Origin: Streptomyces specialis | GTDB lineage: Bacteria; Actinomycetota; Actinomycetes; Streptomycetales; Streptomycetaceae | Assembly (NCBI RefSeq): GCF_001493375.1 | Contig: NZ_LN929895.1 | Span: 585,485-649,484 of the forward strand | Direction: 5' to 3' | Length of the DNA: 64,000 bases | Part shown: positions 1 through 9,549 of the stretch, piece after piece | How positions within the stretch are numbered: position 1 is the stretch's first letter | Layout of the letters: the number at the start of each line of letters is the position of its first letter | Notes under the pieces: generated by a model | Told to the model about the DNA's origin: nothing | The model's input: the letters and a program-made list of their open reading frames with translations, nothing else | The model's database searches: none | Made by a program: the position numbers and the translations under genes

Positions 1-179
1 CGCAGGATGTGCATCATGCGGCAAACGTTCCATATGACGACCCGAATGTGCGCCCAGCGTCACGGTGTCACCACGGGAGGTTCCTCCGAACGGGCCCCGC
101 TGTCAGTGGGGTGCCGCACAATGGTCCCCGGTGCCGGCGGTGGGCCGGCGGTTCCCGTTGCGGTGGGAGGGAGTGCGCG

Positions 180-1382
180 ATGGCGGTCTGGGACGATCTG
201 GTCGGTCAGGACCGGGTGGCGGAGCAGCTCGCCGCGGCGGCCCGCGACGCGCACGCCTATGTCGCGGCGGCGTCCGGCGGCGCGGAGCCGGAGCTGTCCG
301 GTTCGGCGATGACGCACGCCTGGCTGTTCACCGGCCCGCCCGGCTCGGGCCGGTCCACGGCGGCGCGGGCGTTCGCCGCCGCGCTCCAGTGCCTCAGCCC
401 CGACCTCGCGCTCGGCGGCCGGCCCGGCTGCGGCTTCTGCGACGGCTGCCACACGGCCCTCATCGGCACCCACGCCGACGTCGAGGTGATCCGCACCGAC
501 CTGCTCACCATCGGCGTCAAGGAGACCCGCGACCTGGTCCGCCGCGCGCAGCTCTCCCCGGCCGGCGGCCGGTGGCAGGCCATCGTGCTGGAGGACGCCG
601 ACCGCCTCACCGAAGGCGCGGGGAACGTGCTGCTGAAGGCCGTCGAGGAGCCCGCCCCCCGCACGGTGTGGCTGCTGTGCGCCCCCTCCACGGAGGACGT
701 GCTGCCGACCATCCGCTCCCGCTGCCGCCACCTCGCGCTGCGCACGCCGCCGGTCGCCGCCGTGGCCGACGTCCTGATCCGCCGCGACGGTGTCGAGCCC
801 GACGTCGCCCGCGCCGCCGCCCAGGCCACCCAGGGGCACATCGGGCGCGCCAAGCGCCTGGCCACCGACGAGCAGGCCCGCGCCCGGCGGGCCGCCGTGC
901 TCCGGCTCCCCGAGCGGGTGAAGGACATCGGCGGGTGCCTGCGCGCGGCGCAGGAGCTGGTGGACGCCGCCGCCGCGGACGCCAAGCAGCTCGCCGAGGA
1001 GCTGGACGAGAAGGAGACCGGGGAGCTGCGCGCCGCGCTCGGCGCCGCCGACGGCAAGCGCCTGCCGCGCGGCACGGCCGGGGCGATGAAGGAGCTGGAG
1101 GACCGGCAGAAGCGCAGGGCGACCCGCACCCAGCGGGACGCCCTGGACCTCGCCCTGACCGACCTCACCGCGTTCTACCGGGACGTGCTGGCCCGTCAGT
1201 TCGGCTCCACCGTCGCCCTCGCGGGCGGGGAGAGCGCGGCGGCCGTGGAGCGCGTCGCCGCCGCCTCCCGCCCCGAGCAGACGCTGCGCCGGATGGAGGC
1301 CGTCCTCGACTGCCGCCGCGCCCTCGACCGGAATGTGGCGCCCCTGCTCGCCGTGGAGGCGATGACGATGGCGCTGCGATGA
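180..1382 (+). CDS. holB: DNA polymerase III subunit delta' (clamp loader)
   Basis: A 400-aa AAA+ clamp-loader subunit that helps load the beta sliding clamp during replication. Visible features are a P-loop GPPGSGRST near residue 47, a Cys cluster of zinc-finger type (CGFCDGC), the LEDADRLT Walker B region and the sensor/arginine-finger motif TIRSRC. After the AAA+ core there is a charged insert (about residues 250-320) that is common in actinobacterial delta' proteins. The ATG at 180 is chosen because it follows GGAGGGAG with 7-nt spacing and starts the conserved MAVWDDLVGQ N-terminus. The reading frame is open further upstream but that part does not resemble protein. Housekeeping gene on the chromosomal side of the tRNA-Thr integration site. 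Confidence 0.93.
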   Translation: MAVWDDLVGQDRVAEQLAAAARDAHAYVAAASGGAEPELSGSAMTHAWLFTGPPGSGRSTAARAFAAALQCLSPDLALGGRPGCGFCDGCHTALIGTHADVEVIRTDLLTIGVKETRDLVRRAQLSPAGGRWQAIVLEDADRLTEGAGNVLLKAVEEPAPRTVWLLCAPSTEDVLPTIRSRCRHLALRTPPVAAVADVLIRRDGVEPDVARAAAQATQGHIGRAKRLATDEQARARRAAVLRLPERVKDIGGCLRAAQELVDAAAADAKQLAEELDEKETGELRAALGAADGKRLPRGTAGAMKELEDRQKRRATRTQRDALDLALTDLTAFYRDVLARQFGSTVALAGGESAAAVERVAAASRPEQTLRRMEAVLDCRRALDRNVAPLLAVEAMTMALR

Positions 1383-1395
1383 GCGACTACGCTCG

Positions 1396-2988
1396 ATGAC
1401 CATGAGCCTCCGCACCACAGGCCGCCTCGCCCTCGGCCTCCTCGCGTCCACGGCCCTGCTCGCCACCGCCTGCTCGTCCAACGACCGCCCGGACGAGCGC
1501 GCCCCCTCCGGCATTGGCGAGACCTCCCCGGCGCCGGACGCGCCACCGCTGGAGCCCCTCCCCGAGGAGATCCCGGCGGAGCTGCGGTCGTACTACGACC
1601 AGGAGCTGAGCTGGAGCGCCTGCGACGCGGCCGGTTTCGAGTGCGCGAGCCTCACCGTTCCCCTCGACTACGAGAACCCCGACCCGGCCGACGACATCCG
1701 GCTCACGGTCACCCGGGACCGGGCGGGCGACGCGTCGCGGCGGATCGGCGCCCTCCTGATGAACCCCGGCGGCCCCGGCGCCTCGGCGGTCGACTTCGCG
1801 CAGGGCTCCGCGGAGTACCTGTTCCCCGAGGAGGTCCGCGCGCGGTACGACATGGTGGGCCTCGACGCCCGCGGCACCGGGCGCAGCGAGCCCGTCGAGT
1901 GCCTGTCCGGCCCCGAGATGGACGAGTACACGCTGACCGACCGCACCCCCGACTCGGACGCGGAGGCCGACCAACTGCTCGCGGCGTTCGAAGAGTTCGC
2001 CACCGGCTGCCAGGAGCGGACCGGCGAGCTGCTGGGGCACATCTCGACGATCGAGTCGGCCCGCGACATGGACGTCCTGCGCGCCGCGCTCGGCGACGAG
2101 GACCTGTACTACGTCGGCTTCTCGTACGGCACCAAGCTCGGCGCCGTCTACGCCGGTCTCTTCCCGCAGAACACCGGCCGCCTCGTGCTCGACGCCGCGA
2201 TGGACCCCCGGCTCCCCACGCTGAACACCGACCGCGAGCAGGCGGGCGGCTTCGAGACGGCGTTCCGCTCGTTCGCGGAGGACTGCGTCTCCGGCCCCGA
2301 CTGCGCCCTCGGCTCGGAGGACGCCGACGACGCGTCCCGCCGCCTGTCGGACTTCTTCGCCGAAGTCGACGCCGAGCCCCTCCCGTCCGGCGACCCCAAC
2401 CGCCCGCTGACCGAGTCCCTCGCGACCACGGGCGTCTCGATGGCGCTCTACGCCGAGGACCTGTGGCCGATGCTGCGCGCGGCCCTCACGGCGGCGATCG
2501 ACGAGGGCGACGGCGGGCCGCTGCTGGAGCTGGCCGACATGTACAACGAGCGCGAGCCGGACGGCAGTTACGGCACGACGATGTTCGCCTTCCCGGCGAT
2601 CAGCTGCCTCGACAGCCCGGCCGGCAACGAGGACGCCGAAGCGCTGGAGGACACCATCGGCTCGTACGAGGAGGCGTCCCCCACGTTCGGCCGCGACTTC
2701 GCCTGGGCCACGCTCCTGTGCGCCGCCTGGCCGGTGGAGCCGACCGGCCACCCGGTGAGCATCGCCGCCGAAGGCGCCACCGACATCCTGGTGGTCGGCA
2801 CCCTCCGCGACCCCGCCACCCCCTACGCCTGGGCCCAGGGCCTGGCCGACCAGCTCGCCACCGGCATCCTGCTGACTTACGACGGCGACGGCCACGGCGC
2901 CTACGGCGGGACGAGCGAGTGCGTCAACTCCGCCGTCAACAGTTACCTCCTGGAGAACATCAGCCCGGAGGAGGGCACCACCTGTTGA
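1396..2988 (+). CDS. Secreted lipoprotein alpha/beta hydrolase, tripeptidyl aminopeptidase-like
   Basis: A 530-aa exported serine hydrolase of the Streptomyces SlpD/SlpE and tripeptidyl aminopeptidase type. The N-terminus is a signal peptide ending in a lipobox (LATAC, Cys near residue 26), so the mature protein should be lipid-anchored outside the membrane. The nucleophile elbow GFSYGTK, the NPGGPG oxyanion region and a C-terminal TAP-like domain with the catalytic His in DGDGHGAY are all present. It probably cleaves N-terminal tripeptides from secreted proteins or peptides, although the substrate is not visible. It begins 13 nt after holB. A second in-frame ATG lies at 1402, so the start is uncertain by two residues. 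Confidence 0.9.
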   Translation: MTMSLRTTGRLALGLLASTALLATACSSNDRPDERAPSGIGETSPAPDAPPLEPLPEEIPAELRSYYDQELSWSACDAAGFECASLTVPLDYENPDPADDIRLTVTRDRAGDASRRIGALLMNPGGPGASAVDFAQGSAEYLFPEEVRARYDMVGLDARGTGRSEPVECLSGPEMDEYTLTDRTPDSDAEADQLLAAFEEFATGCQERTGELLGHISTIESARDMDVLRAALGDEDLYYVGFSYGTKLGAVYAGLFPQNTGRLVLDAAMDPRLPTLNTDREQAGGFETAFRSFAEDCVSGPDCALGSEDADDASRRLSDFFAEVDAEPLPSGDPNRPLTESLATTGVSMALYAEDLWPMLRAALTAAIDEGDGGPLLELADMYNEREPDGSYGTTMFAFPAISCLDSPAGNEDAEALEDTIGSYEEASPTFGRDFAWATLLCAAWPVEPTGHPVSIAAEGATDILVVGTLRDPATPYAWAQGLADQLATGILLTYDGDGHGAYGGTSECVNSAVNSYLLENISPEEGTTC

Positions 2989-3008
2989 TGACCTGGGATG
3001 ATGTCGCT

Positions 3009-3293
3009 ATGCAGTGCATCCGCTACCGCACGGCCATATCGGCCCGCACCCAGAACGCGCCCCTACCGGAGGGGCTGAACGAGCAGGACCTCGACACGCA
3101 CCTGACGGCCTGCCCGGAGTGCCGCCGCTGGTCCAACCGCCTCCGCACCCTGCGCGAAACGACCGACGACCTGCTCCGCAGAAGGCGTTCCAGCCCACCC
3201 CCCACCCCCCCGCGGCCTGTCCCATACCACGCACCCCACCCCCGCCGTCCTCCCCCCCCCCGCACCAGACGCACGCCTCTCCCCCCTGGGTAG
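3009..3293 (+). CDS. Truncated zinc-finger (zf-HC2-like) protein
   Basis: The first 60 residues look real: MQCIRYRTAIS, then a HLTACPECRRW segment of the anti-sigma-factor zinc-finger (zf-HC2) type and a basic LRTLRETTDDLLRRRR tail. From about 3190 the reading frame runs into a C-rich, proline-coding stretch and then into adapter-like sequence at 3288-3320, so the C-terminus and stop codon are not trustworthy. Only 3009 to about 3190 should be used. The likely role is binding a partner, possibly an ECF sigma factor, through a Cys/His zinc site, but no sigma gene is adjacent. Start ATG at 3009, 20 nt after the hydrolase gene. Confidence 0.55.
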   Translation: MQCIRYRTAISARTQNAPLPEGLNEQDLDTHLTACPECRRWSNRLRTLRETTDDLLRRRRSSPPPTPPRPVPYHAPHPRRPPPPRTRRTPLPPG

Positions 3294-3320
3294 GCAGGGT
3301 CAGATGTGTATAAGCGGCAG
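3288..3320 (+). other. Sequencing-adapter remnant (Nextera-like)
   Basis: About 27 of 33 positions match the Nextera transposase adapter in its forward direction, including an uninterrupted GTCAGATGTGTATAAG. It follows a C-rich low-complexity stretch (3195-3287) and separates the truncated zinc-finger gene from the tRNA. It is an assembly artefact rather than biology. Confidence 0.88.
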
Positions 3321-3345
3321 CCCCACCCCGGGGGACCGCACACCC

Positions 3346-3419
3346 GCCGCCTTAGCTCAGTCGGCCAGAGCGACGCACTCGTAATGCGTAGGTCAAGGGT
3401 TCGATTCCCTTAGGCGGCT
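3346..3419 (+). tRNA. tRNA-Thr (anticodon CGT)
   Basis: A 74-nt cloverleaf. The acceptor stem GCCGCCT pairs with AGGCGGC, the D-arm is GCTC...GAGC, the anticodon stem ACGCA/TGCGT encloses CTCGTAA (anticodon CGT, threonine), and the T-arm AAGGG/CCCTT encloses TTCGATT. No CCA is encoded. The 3' part from 3378 is repeated at 18886, which marks this gene as the integration site of the element that follows. Confidence 0.95.
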
Positions 3420-3420
3420 C
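3378..3420 (+). repeat. attL: 43-bp tRNA-Thr 3' direct repeat
   Basis: The segment from the anticodon loop (CTCGTAATGCG...) to GGCGGCTC recurs at 18886-18928 with only two mismatches, both in the T-stem (AAGGG here, AGGAG there). It keeps the tRNA intact at this end. Confidence 0.9.
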
Positions 3421-3424
3421 GCGG

Positions 3425-3461
3425 AAGGCCCAGGACATCTTGCTCATGACCTGGGCCTTTA
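3425..3461 (+). terminator. Terminator after tRNA-Thr
   Basis: Stem AAGGCCCAGG / CCTGGGCCTT (10 bp) with a 15-nt loop, starting 6 nt after the tRNA and followed by TTAGTTTG. A similar stem with a different loop lies just outside the right repeat (18935). Confidence 0.75.
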
Positions 3462-3537
3462 GTTTGTCCGCGATCTTCAGCCGCTCAGACGGTGGTTGGG
3501 ACGGGACTCCTTGCGTGAGCGATGCGTGAGCGGAGCC

Positions 3538-5106
3538 TCAGCGATCCCGCCTCTTGCCCTTCCCTTTTCGGTTCTTCTTCTTGCGGTGCTTCGGCTTGTC
3601 GTCCCGCTTCTGACCTGCGCGAGGAACCAGCTTGGCGGCTGCCTCGGCCGCCTCCCTGGCGACGTGCGGGAAGACGCTCTGGTAGATGTCGCGCGTGATC
3701 CGGGTGTCGCTGTGCCCCAGCGTGTCCGACACGATCTTGATGTCGATCCCCGCGGCGAGCATGAGCGTGGCCGCGCCGTGCCGGAGGTCGTGCAGCCGGA
3801 TCGGCGGCAGCCCGGAGGAGGCGACCAGCCGCGCGAAGTAGTCTGTGATCTTGCCCGGATGCAGCCATTCCCCATTCTCCTGCGCAAAGACCCGGCCGGT
3901 TTCGACCCAGGCCGGCCCCCACTCCTCGCGCTCCCGCTGCTGCCGCTCGCGGTGCCGTTTGAGGACGGCGGCCGTCTCGTCGTCCAGGGCCACGACACGG
4001 AACCCGCTGTCGGTCTTGGGCGCCGACTCCGCGACATCCCAGCCGTCCTGCACGAACTGGGTGGTGACGGTGAGCATGCCGGTGTCGAGGCTGACCTCCG
4101 ACCACGGCTGAGCACACGCCTCGCCGCGGCGTAGCCCCCGCAAGGCGATCAGGTGCCAGAGGGCGTAAAGCCGGTCCTCGGCCACGTGGTCGAGGAAGGC
4201 CCCGGTCTGCTGCGGCGTCCACACCATCACCGCGGAGGGCTTCTCACCCGTCAGTTCCCACCTCGCGACCCGCTCATCCGTCCACACCAGCGCCTTGGAC
4301 TTGCGGACGGGATCCATCTCGACATGGGCTGCCGGGTTGAAGGTGATGATCTGCTGCGCGATGGCATCGTTCAGCGCGGCGCGCAGGGTGGCGCGGATGT
4401 GCTGCCGGGTCGCCGGTCCGGTGGTCCGCCGGAAGGGCGGCATCGCGTCGATGGCTGACTTCATCGCCTTGCGGCGATCCCGATTTTCCTTCCCCTTCCA
4501 GGGAAGCGTGGCCAATTCCGCCAGGGCGGACCGGCGCTGGGCATTCTGCTCCTCGATTTCCGCGTTGGCATCGGATATCGCGGCGAACATGTCGGAGAGG
4601 TGGCCTACACGGAGCCGGTCCAGACGGTGATGGCCGATGCGCGGTTTGAGGTGCATGCGGATATCAACCTCATAGCGGGTGATACCCGATGCGCGTATGC
4701 GTTTGGCCCCCAGCCACTGGTCCAGCCAATCCCCGATCGTCAGATAATTCGCCAGGTCCTGGCCGGACGCGAGACGACGGCGGATTTCCTCGACGTTCGG
4801 CAAGGGCGTCTTCTCGTCGGCCACTCGCTCCAGCAGTTCGGTGACCTTGGCGACGGCCTCCGGGTCGTCCGCATCCGCGAGGGCGAGGAGCGCCCGCACG
4901 TGGTCGAGTGCTGCCTGCGCGTCCTTCAGCGAGGCGAAGCCGGCGCGGCTGAAGGAGCGGCGCGATCCGTCCTCACGAGGCGGCAGCTCTTGGCGGACCG
5001 AGTAGTAACCGTGGTTACGCTTAGCCAGGTTCGGGCAACTCTTGCCGAGCGGTTTACCTGTCTGCGGGTCGCGGCAGTAGCAGCGCCGATGCGTTGATCC
5101 CTTCAT
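3538..5106 (-). CDS. int: Tyrosine site-specific integrase
   Basis: A 522-aa phage-type integrase expected to recombine attP with the tRNA-Thr gene. The N-terminus has a Cys-containing arm (RRCYCRDP...GKSCPNL) and an arm-binding region, followed by a core-binding SAM-like domain. The C-terminal catalytic domain shows the first Arg in ALRGLRRGEAC, the HDLRHGAATL box, LGHSD and the tyrosine in ITRDIYQSVFP. The ATG at 5106 is chosen for the GGAAGG site 6 nt upstream; the frame stays open further but without a protein-like sequence. It reads towards the tRNA and is divergent from the excisionase gene. A decayed relative of similar sequence occurs twice in the palindrome at 25.9-32.1 kb. Confidence 0.93.
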   Translation of the reverse strand: MKGSTHRRCYCRDPQTGKPLGKSCPNLAKRNHGYYSVRQELPPREDGSRRSFSRAGFASLKDAQAALDHVRALLALADADDPEAVAKVTELLERVADEKTPLPNVEEIRRRLASGQDLANYLTIGDWLDQWLGAKRIRASGITRYEVDIRMHLKPRIGHHRLDRLRVGHLSDMFAAISDANAEIEEQNAQRRSALAELATLPWKGKENRDRRKAMKSAIDAMPPFRRTTGPATRQHIRATLRAALNDAIAQQIITFNPAAHVEMDPVRKSKALVWTDERVARWELTGEKPSAVMVWTPQQTGAFLDHVAEDRLYALWHLIALRGLRRGEACAQPWSEVSLDTGMLTVTTQFVQDGWDVAESAPKTDSGFRVVALDDETAAVLKRHRERQQREREEWGPAWVETGRVFAQENGEWLHPGKITDYFARLVASSGLPPIRLHDLRHGAATLMLAAGIDIKIVSDTLGHSDTRITRDIYQSVFPHVAREAAEAAAKLVPRAGQKRDDKPKHRKKKNRKGKGKRRDR

Positions 5107-5254
5107 CGCTACCTTCCGTACGGAGTTTCGTTCGCGCGCCCGGGTGAGCTCCGGGCAGGCTGTGCATCCAAGCATGGAAAGGGCGGAATGGGTGGCCGGG
5201 GATTCCGTGATATGTGTACTGGCCCAACGACCGCCGGACGGAACAGGAGCTCTC

Positions 5255-5511
5255 ATGGCAACGCACGAAGTCACCACCGCAGAGCAGGGAATGACCCAGG
5301 AGGAACTGCTTTCTCTCCCCGCGGCGATCAGCCTGGAAACCGCGAACCGTGCGCTTGCCATCGGCCGCAGCACGGGCTACGCCCTCGCGAAGCGCGGTCA
5401 GTACCCCTGCCGAGTCCTCCGGCTGGGCAACGCCTACCGCTCGTGACCGCCGACCTGCTTGCGCTGCTCGGCGTCCAGGGCGAGCAGTGCTTGGCCGAAG
5501 CCGCTGCCTGA
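5255..5511 (+). pseudogene. xis: Excisionase-like helix-turn-helix protein, frameshifted
   Basis: A small DNA-binding protein of the excisionase (MerR-like HTH) type: LSLETANRALAIGRSTGYALAKRGQYPCRVLRLGNAYR. It starts at ATG 5255 with AGGAG 5 nt upstream. The frame stops early at 5446, but one base forward the expected tail continues (VTADLLALLGVQGE...) to 5511, so a single G appears to be missing just after 5440. If the deletion is real, the protein keeps its HTH but loses its last helix. It is divergent from int, the usual Int/Xis arrangement for controlling excision. Confidence 0.75.
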
Positions 5512-5709
5512 CCCGGAGGTCAGCATGGACTGTTCAGCAGCTATCGACGTAGTGTCCCGGTCGCCCAGACCGGCGGGGAAGGCCAGTCGGCCCCCGGCGC
5601 GCCAACGCCGAGGGCCGAGGAGTCCCCAGCCGAACGCCCCGAGCGGGAACGATCGATACGGCGGTGCCCGGGCCTTGCCCGCCCCAGCGCCGCCGGGTGA
5701 GGAGCATCT

Positions 5710-7086
5710 GTGGAGCACCCTACGCGGCAGTCGGCTGCCGCTACACCCCCCACGGCCGCCTGCCCGCAGGCGAAACCCGTCCTGGTCCACGCGGACCAGG
5801 ACGGGGGCGCGACCGCCGCCCCGGGCGGGTCCACACCGCCGGCGGACCGCACTCCGCGGTCTGCGGACCGGTCCGCGTCCGGTCCACGCGCCGACGGGAC
5901 GGTCCCCGGATCGGGCCGTGCTACCGTTCCCGGGCTCCCGCCGCGGTCCACGGGCTGTGGACCGGACGGTCCGACGGATCGGTCCACGACCCCGTCCGCG
6001 GGCTCCGGAGCGGAACTGCTGGACGAACTACGCGAGTCGATAGCCCGGTTCGTGATCCTGCCGAGCGCCCACGCTCTCGACGCGGTGGTGCTGTGGGTCG
6101 CGGCGACGCACCTGCAGATGGCGTTCCAGCACGCGCCGCGCCTCGCGATCCTGGGCCCGGTGAAGCGCTGCGGGAAGTCACGACTGCTCGACGTGGTAAC
6201 CGAGTCGGTGCACGATCCCGTCATCACGGTCAACGCCTCACCGTCAGCGATCTTCCGGTCGATCACCCATCAGCCGCCCACGCTGCTGGTGGACGAGGCC
6301 GACACCCTCTTCGGCACCGTGAAGGCGGCGGAGAAGAACGAAGACCTGCGCGGCCTCCTCAACGCCGGGCACCAGCGCAACCGGCCCACCCTCCGCGTTG
6401 GCGGGCCCGAGCAGAAAGTCCTGCGCTTCCCCACGTTCGCCATGGCCGCACTCGCTGGCATCGGGGACCTGCCCGACACCATCATGGACCGGGCCATCGT
6501 CATCCGGATGCGCCGCCGGGCGCCGGGGGAGACGGTCGCGTCGTTCCGTTCCCGCCGGGACATCCCTGCCTTCCACCGGCTCCGCGACGGCCTGTCCGCC
6601 TGGTCCGCCGAAGTGCTGGAGGCGGCGAGCGCGTCCGAGCCACCCATGCCGGTGGAGGACCGGGCCGCCGACACTTGGGAGCCGCTGGTCATCGTCGCCG
6701 ACCTGGCCGGAGGCACATGGCCCGCTCGCGCCCGAGCAGCATGCCGGGCGCTGTCCGCATCGGAGGCCCGGCAGACGGAGGACGACGGCCTGCGCATCCG
6801 CATCCTCATCGACATCCGCCGCGTCTTCGCCGCACTCGGCGACCCGGACGCCCTGCCCACCGCCCGCCTGATTGCCGCCCTGCGCGACGACGCCGAAGCG
6901 CCGTGGAGCGAGCACGGCAACGGCGGACTGACCCCGAGGGGCCTCCAGCTCCTGCTCCGCGACTACGGGATCGCCTCGGCCAATATCCGCTTCCCCGATG
7001 GCAGCCAGGCGAAGGGCTTCGCCCGCGGCAGGTTCCTCGATGCGTGGCGCCGGTACTGCCCCGAGGCCGTCACCGAGCCCTGCTGA
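5710..7086 (+). CDS. DUF3631 ATPase of integrative element
   Basis: A 458-aa protein with a proline/threonine-rich, probably disordered first 100 residues, then a DUF3631 ATPase domain. The P-loop reads LGPVKRCGKSRLLD (about residues 147-160), Walker B is LLVDEADTLFG, and GDLPDTIMDRAIVIRMRRR is the sensor/arginine region. Relatives sit in actinomycete integrative elements and phages next to replication or transfer genes, where they are thought to act as helicase-like or primase-associated ATPases. GTG 5710 is preferred because GAGGAG lies 6 nt upstream. It heads the mobilisation block; no separate replication initiator or primase domain is visible. Confidence 0.85.
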   Translation: MEHPTRQSAAATPPTAACPQAKPVLVHADQDGGATAAPGGSTPPADRTPRSADRSASGPRADGTVPGSGRATVPGLPPRSTGCGPDGPTDRSTTPSAGSGAELLDELRESIARFVILPSAHALDAVVLWVAATHLQMAFQHAPRLAILGPVKRCGKSRLLDVVTESVHDPVITVNASPSAIFRSITHQPPTLLVDEADTLFGTVKAAEKNEDLRGLLNAGHQRNRPTLRVGGPEQKVLRFPTFAMAALAGIGDLPDTIMDRAIVIRMRRRAPGETVASFRSRRDIPAFHRLRDGLSAWSAEVLEAASASEPPMPVEDRAADTWEPLVIVADLAGGTWPARARAACRALSASEARQTEDDGLRIRILIDIRRVFAALGDPDALPTARLIAALRDDAEAPWSEHGNGGLTPRGLQLLLRDYGIASANIRFPDGSQAKGFARGRFLDAWRRYCPEAVTEPC

Positions 7087-7364
7087 CCCGTACCAGTCGT
7101 CCCCGCGCAGACAGGCGCGGGGACGACTCTCTTCCGCGCGACGGGTCCACCCGTACCGGCGGTCCGACTCGTCCCCACGCCGACCAGCCATGCAACGAGT
7201 GGGACGACTTCTGTCTCCCTCCCGATCACCGAGGTGCCCGAGCCGTGCATGACGACACTCCCACCGCCCACCAGTCCAGCCATCCCGACGACCGACACCA
7301 CGCAGCAAGGTATGGCGTTGGACCGTCCAAGGGCCGGTCCAGCGCGAGGACCTCCGCCCCGGGG

Positions 7365-7859
7365 GTGGCGGAGGAGGGCTGGCTCCTGGGGGAGCCGGCG
7401 GGGGAGCGGCGGCCGTTGCGCGCAGCTGTGGCCGCCGCCGAACACCGCCCGCAGCGTCGCCGGAAGCGTCTGCGGAAGCAGCGCACCCAGCGCATCACCG
7501 CCCGCTTCAGCGCCGAAGAGGCCGCGGCCATCCGGCACGCTGCCAAGGGGCGGGGGATCGCCGTCGCCCGCATGATCGCCCGCGCCACCATGGCCGATAT
7601 CGACGGGACAGCCGCGCCGGCCCCGGAGCGGACGACCCTAGACGATCTGATCGACGAGCTGGCCGCCGCCCGGACCCAGGTCTCCAAGATCGGCGGCAAC
7701 CTCAACCAGATCGCACACCGCCTCAACACGGGAGGCGCCCTCCACGCCGCCGACCAGCCGGTACTGCATCAGGTCAAGGCGGCCCTCGCCGCCGTCGGGC
7801 ACCTCCTGCGCGCGATCGACGCCGCCGCCGACCGCGCCGCCTCCCGGACCGGCCGGTGA
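7365..7859 (+). CDS. mobC: MobC-like mobilisation accessory protein
   Basis: A 164-aa protein with a basic N-terminus (RRRKRLRKQRTQRITARFS) followed by a ribbon-helix-helix-like segment (EEAAAIRHAAKGRGI) and the characteristic MobC C-terminal motif SKIGGNLNQIAHRLNTGG. Such proteins bind oriT and help the relaxase. GTG 7365 gives MAEEGWLLGEP, but the start is uncertain because no strong ribosome site precedes it. It overlaps the relaxase gene by 4 nt (GTGA), so the two are translationally coupled. The roughly 280 nt upstream without a gene is a plausible place for oriT. Confidence 0.82.
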   Translation: MAEEGWLLGEPAGERRPLRAAVAAAEHRPQRRRKRLRKQRTQRITARFSAEEAAAIRHAAKGRGIAVARMIARATMADIDGTAAPAPERTTLDDLIDELAAARTQVSKIGGNLNQIAHRLNTGGALHAADQPVLHQVKAALAAVGHLLRAIDAAADRAASRTGR

Positions 7860-9471
7860 TTCCGAAGGTCGGCCGCGCCGGCGCGCGTACGTATGGCGTG
7901 CTCGCCTACCTCTACGGCCCGGGCCGCCGCAACGAGCACACCGACCCGCACCTCATCGCCTCCTTCGACGGCTTCGCCCCCGACCCCGGCCGAGACCATA
8001 CGGCAACCCTCGCCCAGCTCGCCCGTGTCCTCGATCTGCGCGTCAAACAGGCCGGCCACCGCGCTCCGGCGAAACACGTATGGCACTGCTCCCTCCGGGC
8101 CGCGCCCGACGACCGGTGCCTCTCCGACGCCGAGTGGGCCGAAGCCGCCCGCCGCGTCGTCGCCGCCACGGGCATTGCCCCCAAGGCGACCCGGACGGCT
8201 ACCGCTGGGTCGCCGTCCGCCACGCCGACGACCACATCCACATCGTCGCCACCAAGGTCCGCGGCGATCTGAGCGCACCGCGCAACTGGAACGACTACCA
8301 CCGCGCCAACGCCGAATGCGCCCGCATCGAACGCGAATGGGGCCTATGCCAGGTGGCCCGCGGCGACGGCACCGCCGCGAAGCCGCCCACCCGAGCCGAA
8401 CAGGAGAAGGCCCGCCGACAGGCGAGCCCACTCACCTCGCGCGAACAGCTCCGGACCCGGGTGCGCCAAGCCGTAGCCCTCGCGGGGAGCGAGCCCGAGT
8501 TCTTCCGCACCCTCGACGCGATGGGCGTCCTGGCCCAGCAACGCCAGGCACCGTCCGGCGACATCCTCGGCTACAAGGTCGCCCTGCCCGACGACACCAC
8601 CGCCCATGGCGAGCCCGTCTACTTCCCCGGCTCCCAGCTCGCTCCCGACCTCCCCCTGCCCCGCATCCGCCAGCGCTTCCCCCCGCCGAGCCACCACCCA
8701 GGCCACGACCCCTGGCACTGGGCGACGGCCGCACTCGACGACCTGCCCGCGGCGCTGCTCACCGCGCCCGACGAACACGCCCAGGCCCACATCGCCGCCA
8801 TCGGCACCCTCCTCGACCTCACCCCCGCGCTCGCCCCGCCCGGCCTGATCAACGAACTCCAGCGCGCCGCCGACGCGTACGAACGCGCCACCCGCTCCCG
8901 CATCACCGCCGAACACCGCCGGGCCCGAGCTCTCCGCTCAGCCGCGAAAACCCTTCTGCGCCAGCCACCGCCCCGCGACGGCGCCGCCTTCGCCATGCTC
9001 CTGTCCGCCCTCACCCTGGCCGTCATCGCCGCCGCCCACTGGCACCAAGCCCGCCACCACACCCAGCAAGCCGAAGCCGCCCGCCGCGCCCACGCGCACC
9101 TCCTCACCGCCTACCAGACAGCAGCAGCCCGGCCGCTGCACCAACTTGTGCAACAAGCACCCGCCCCCGCCACGGCCACCCGGCACGCCAGTACCCTCCG
9201 GCACGCCCTCCCGGACCACGCCGACCGCATCCTCACCGACCCCGCCTGGCCGGCCCTCACAGCGACTCTCGCCGCCTGCGAAGCCGCCGGCCACAACCCA
9301 ACCGCCCTCCTGCAGCGGGCAGCCGGCGCACGCCCCCTCGACGACGCCCACTCCCCGGCCCAGATCCTCATCTGGCGCATCCGTCGCCTCACCTACCACG
9401 CACCCCGCTCCGCACCAGCAGCCAGTCACCTCGCTCCACAGCCAACCCGCCCTCACCGCCGCCGGCGCTGA
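7856..9471 (+). pseudogene. Relaxase/mobilisation nuclease, frameshifted
   Basis: A MobA/VirD2-family relaxase that would nick oriT and carry the transferred strand. The first 110 residues (MIPKVGRAGARTYGVLAYLYG...) are in one frame and the remainder, beginning GDPDGYRWVAVRHADDHIHIV, is one base away. One extra G in the AAGG at 8183-8186 would restore a single protein of about 538 aa. The HxDxxHxH metal site (HADDHIHI) lies just after the break, so neither half alone would be active. Near the C-terminus (about 8993-9045) is a single hydrophobic helix AMLLSALTLAVIAAA, suggesting membrane attachment. It could be a sequencing error or true inactivation. Confidence 0.85.
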
Positions 9472-9549
9472 CGTCCGCGTCGATCGATCTCCGGGCCGCG
9501 GTGCCCCCGCCGGAGCAAGGGGCACCGCGGCGCCGTGGATGCTTCCCTC

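Noticed and set aside
60..1514. Long open frames on the minus strand opposite holB and many similar ones elsewhere
   Set aside because: High G+C DNA gives long antisense frames; these read as Arg/Pro/Gly/Ala-rich text without motifs or ribosome sites.
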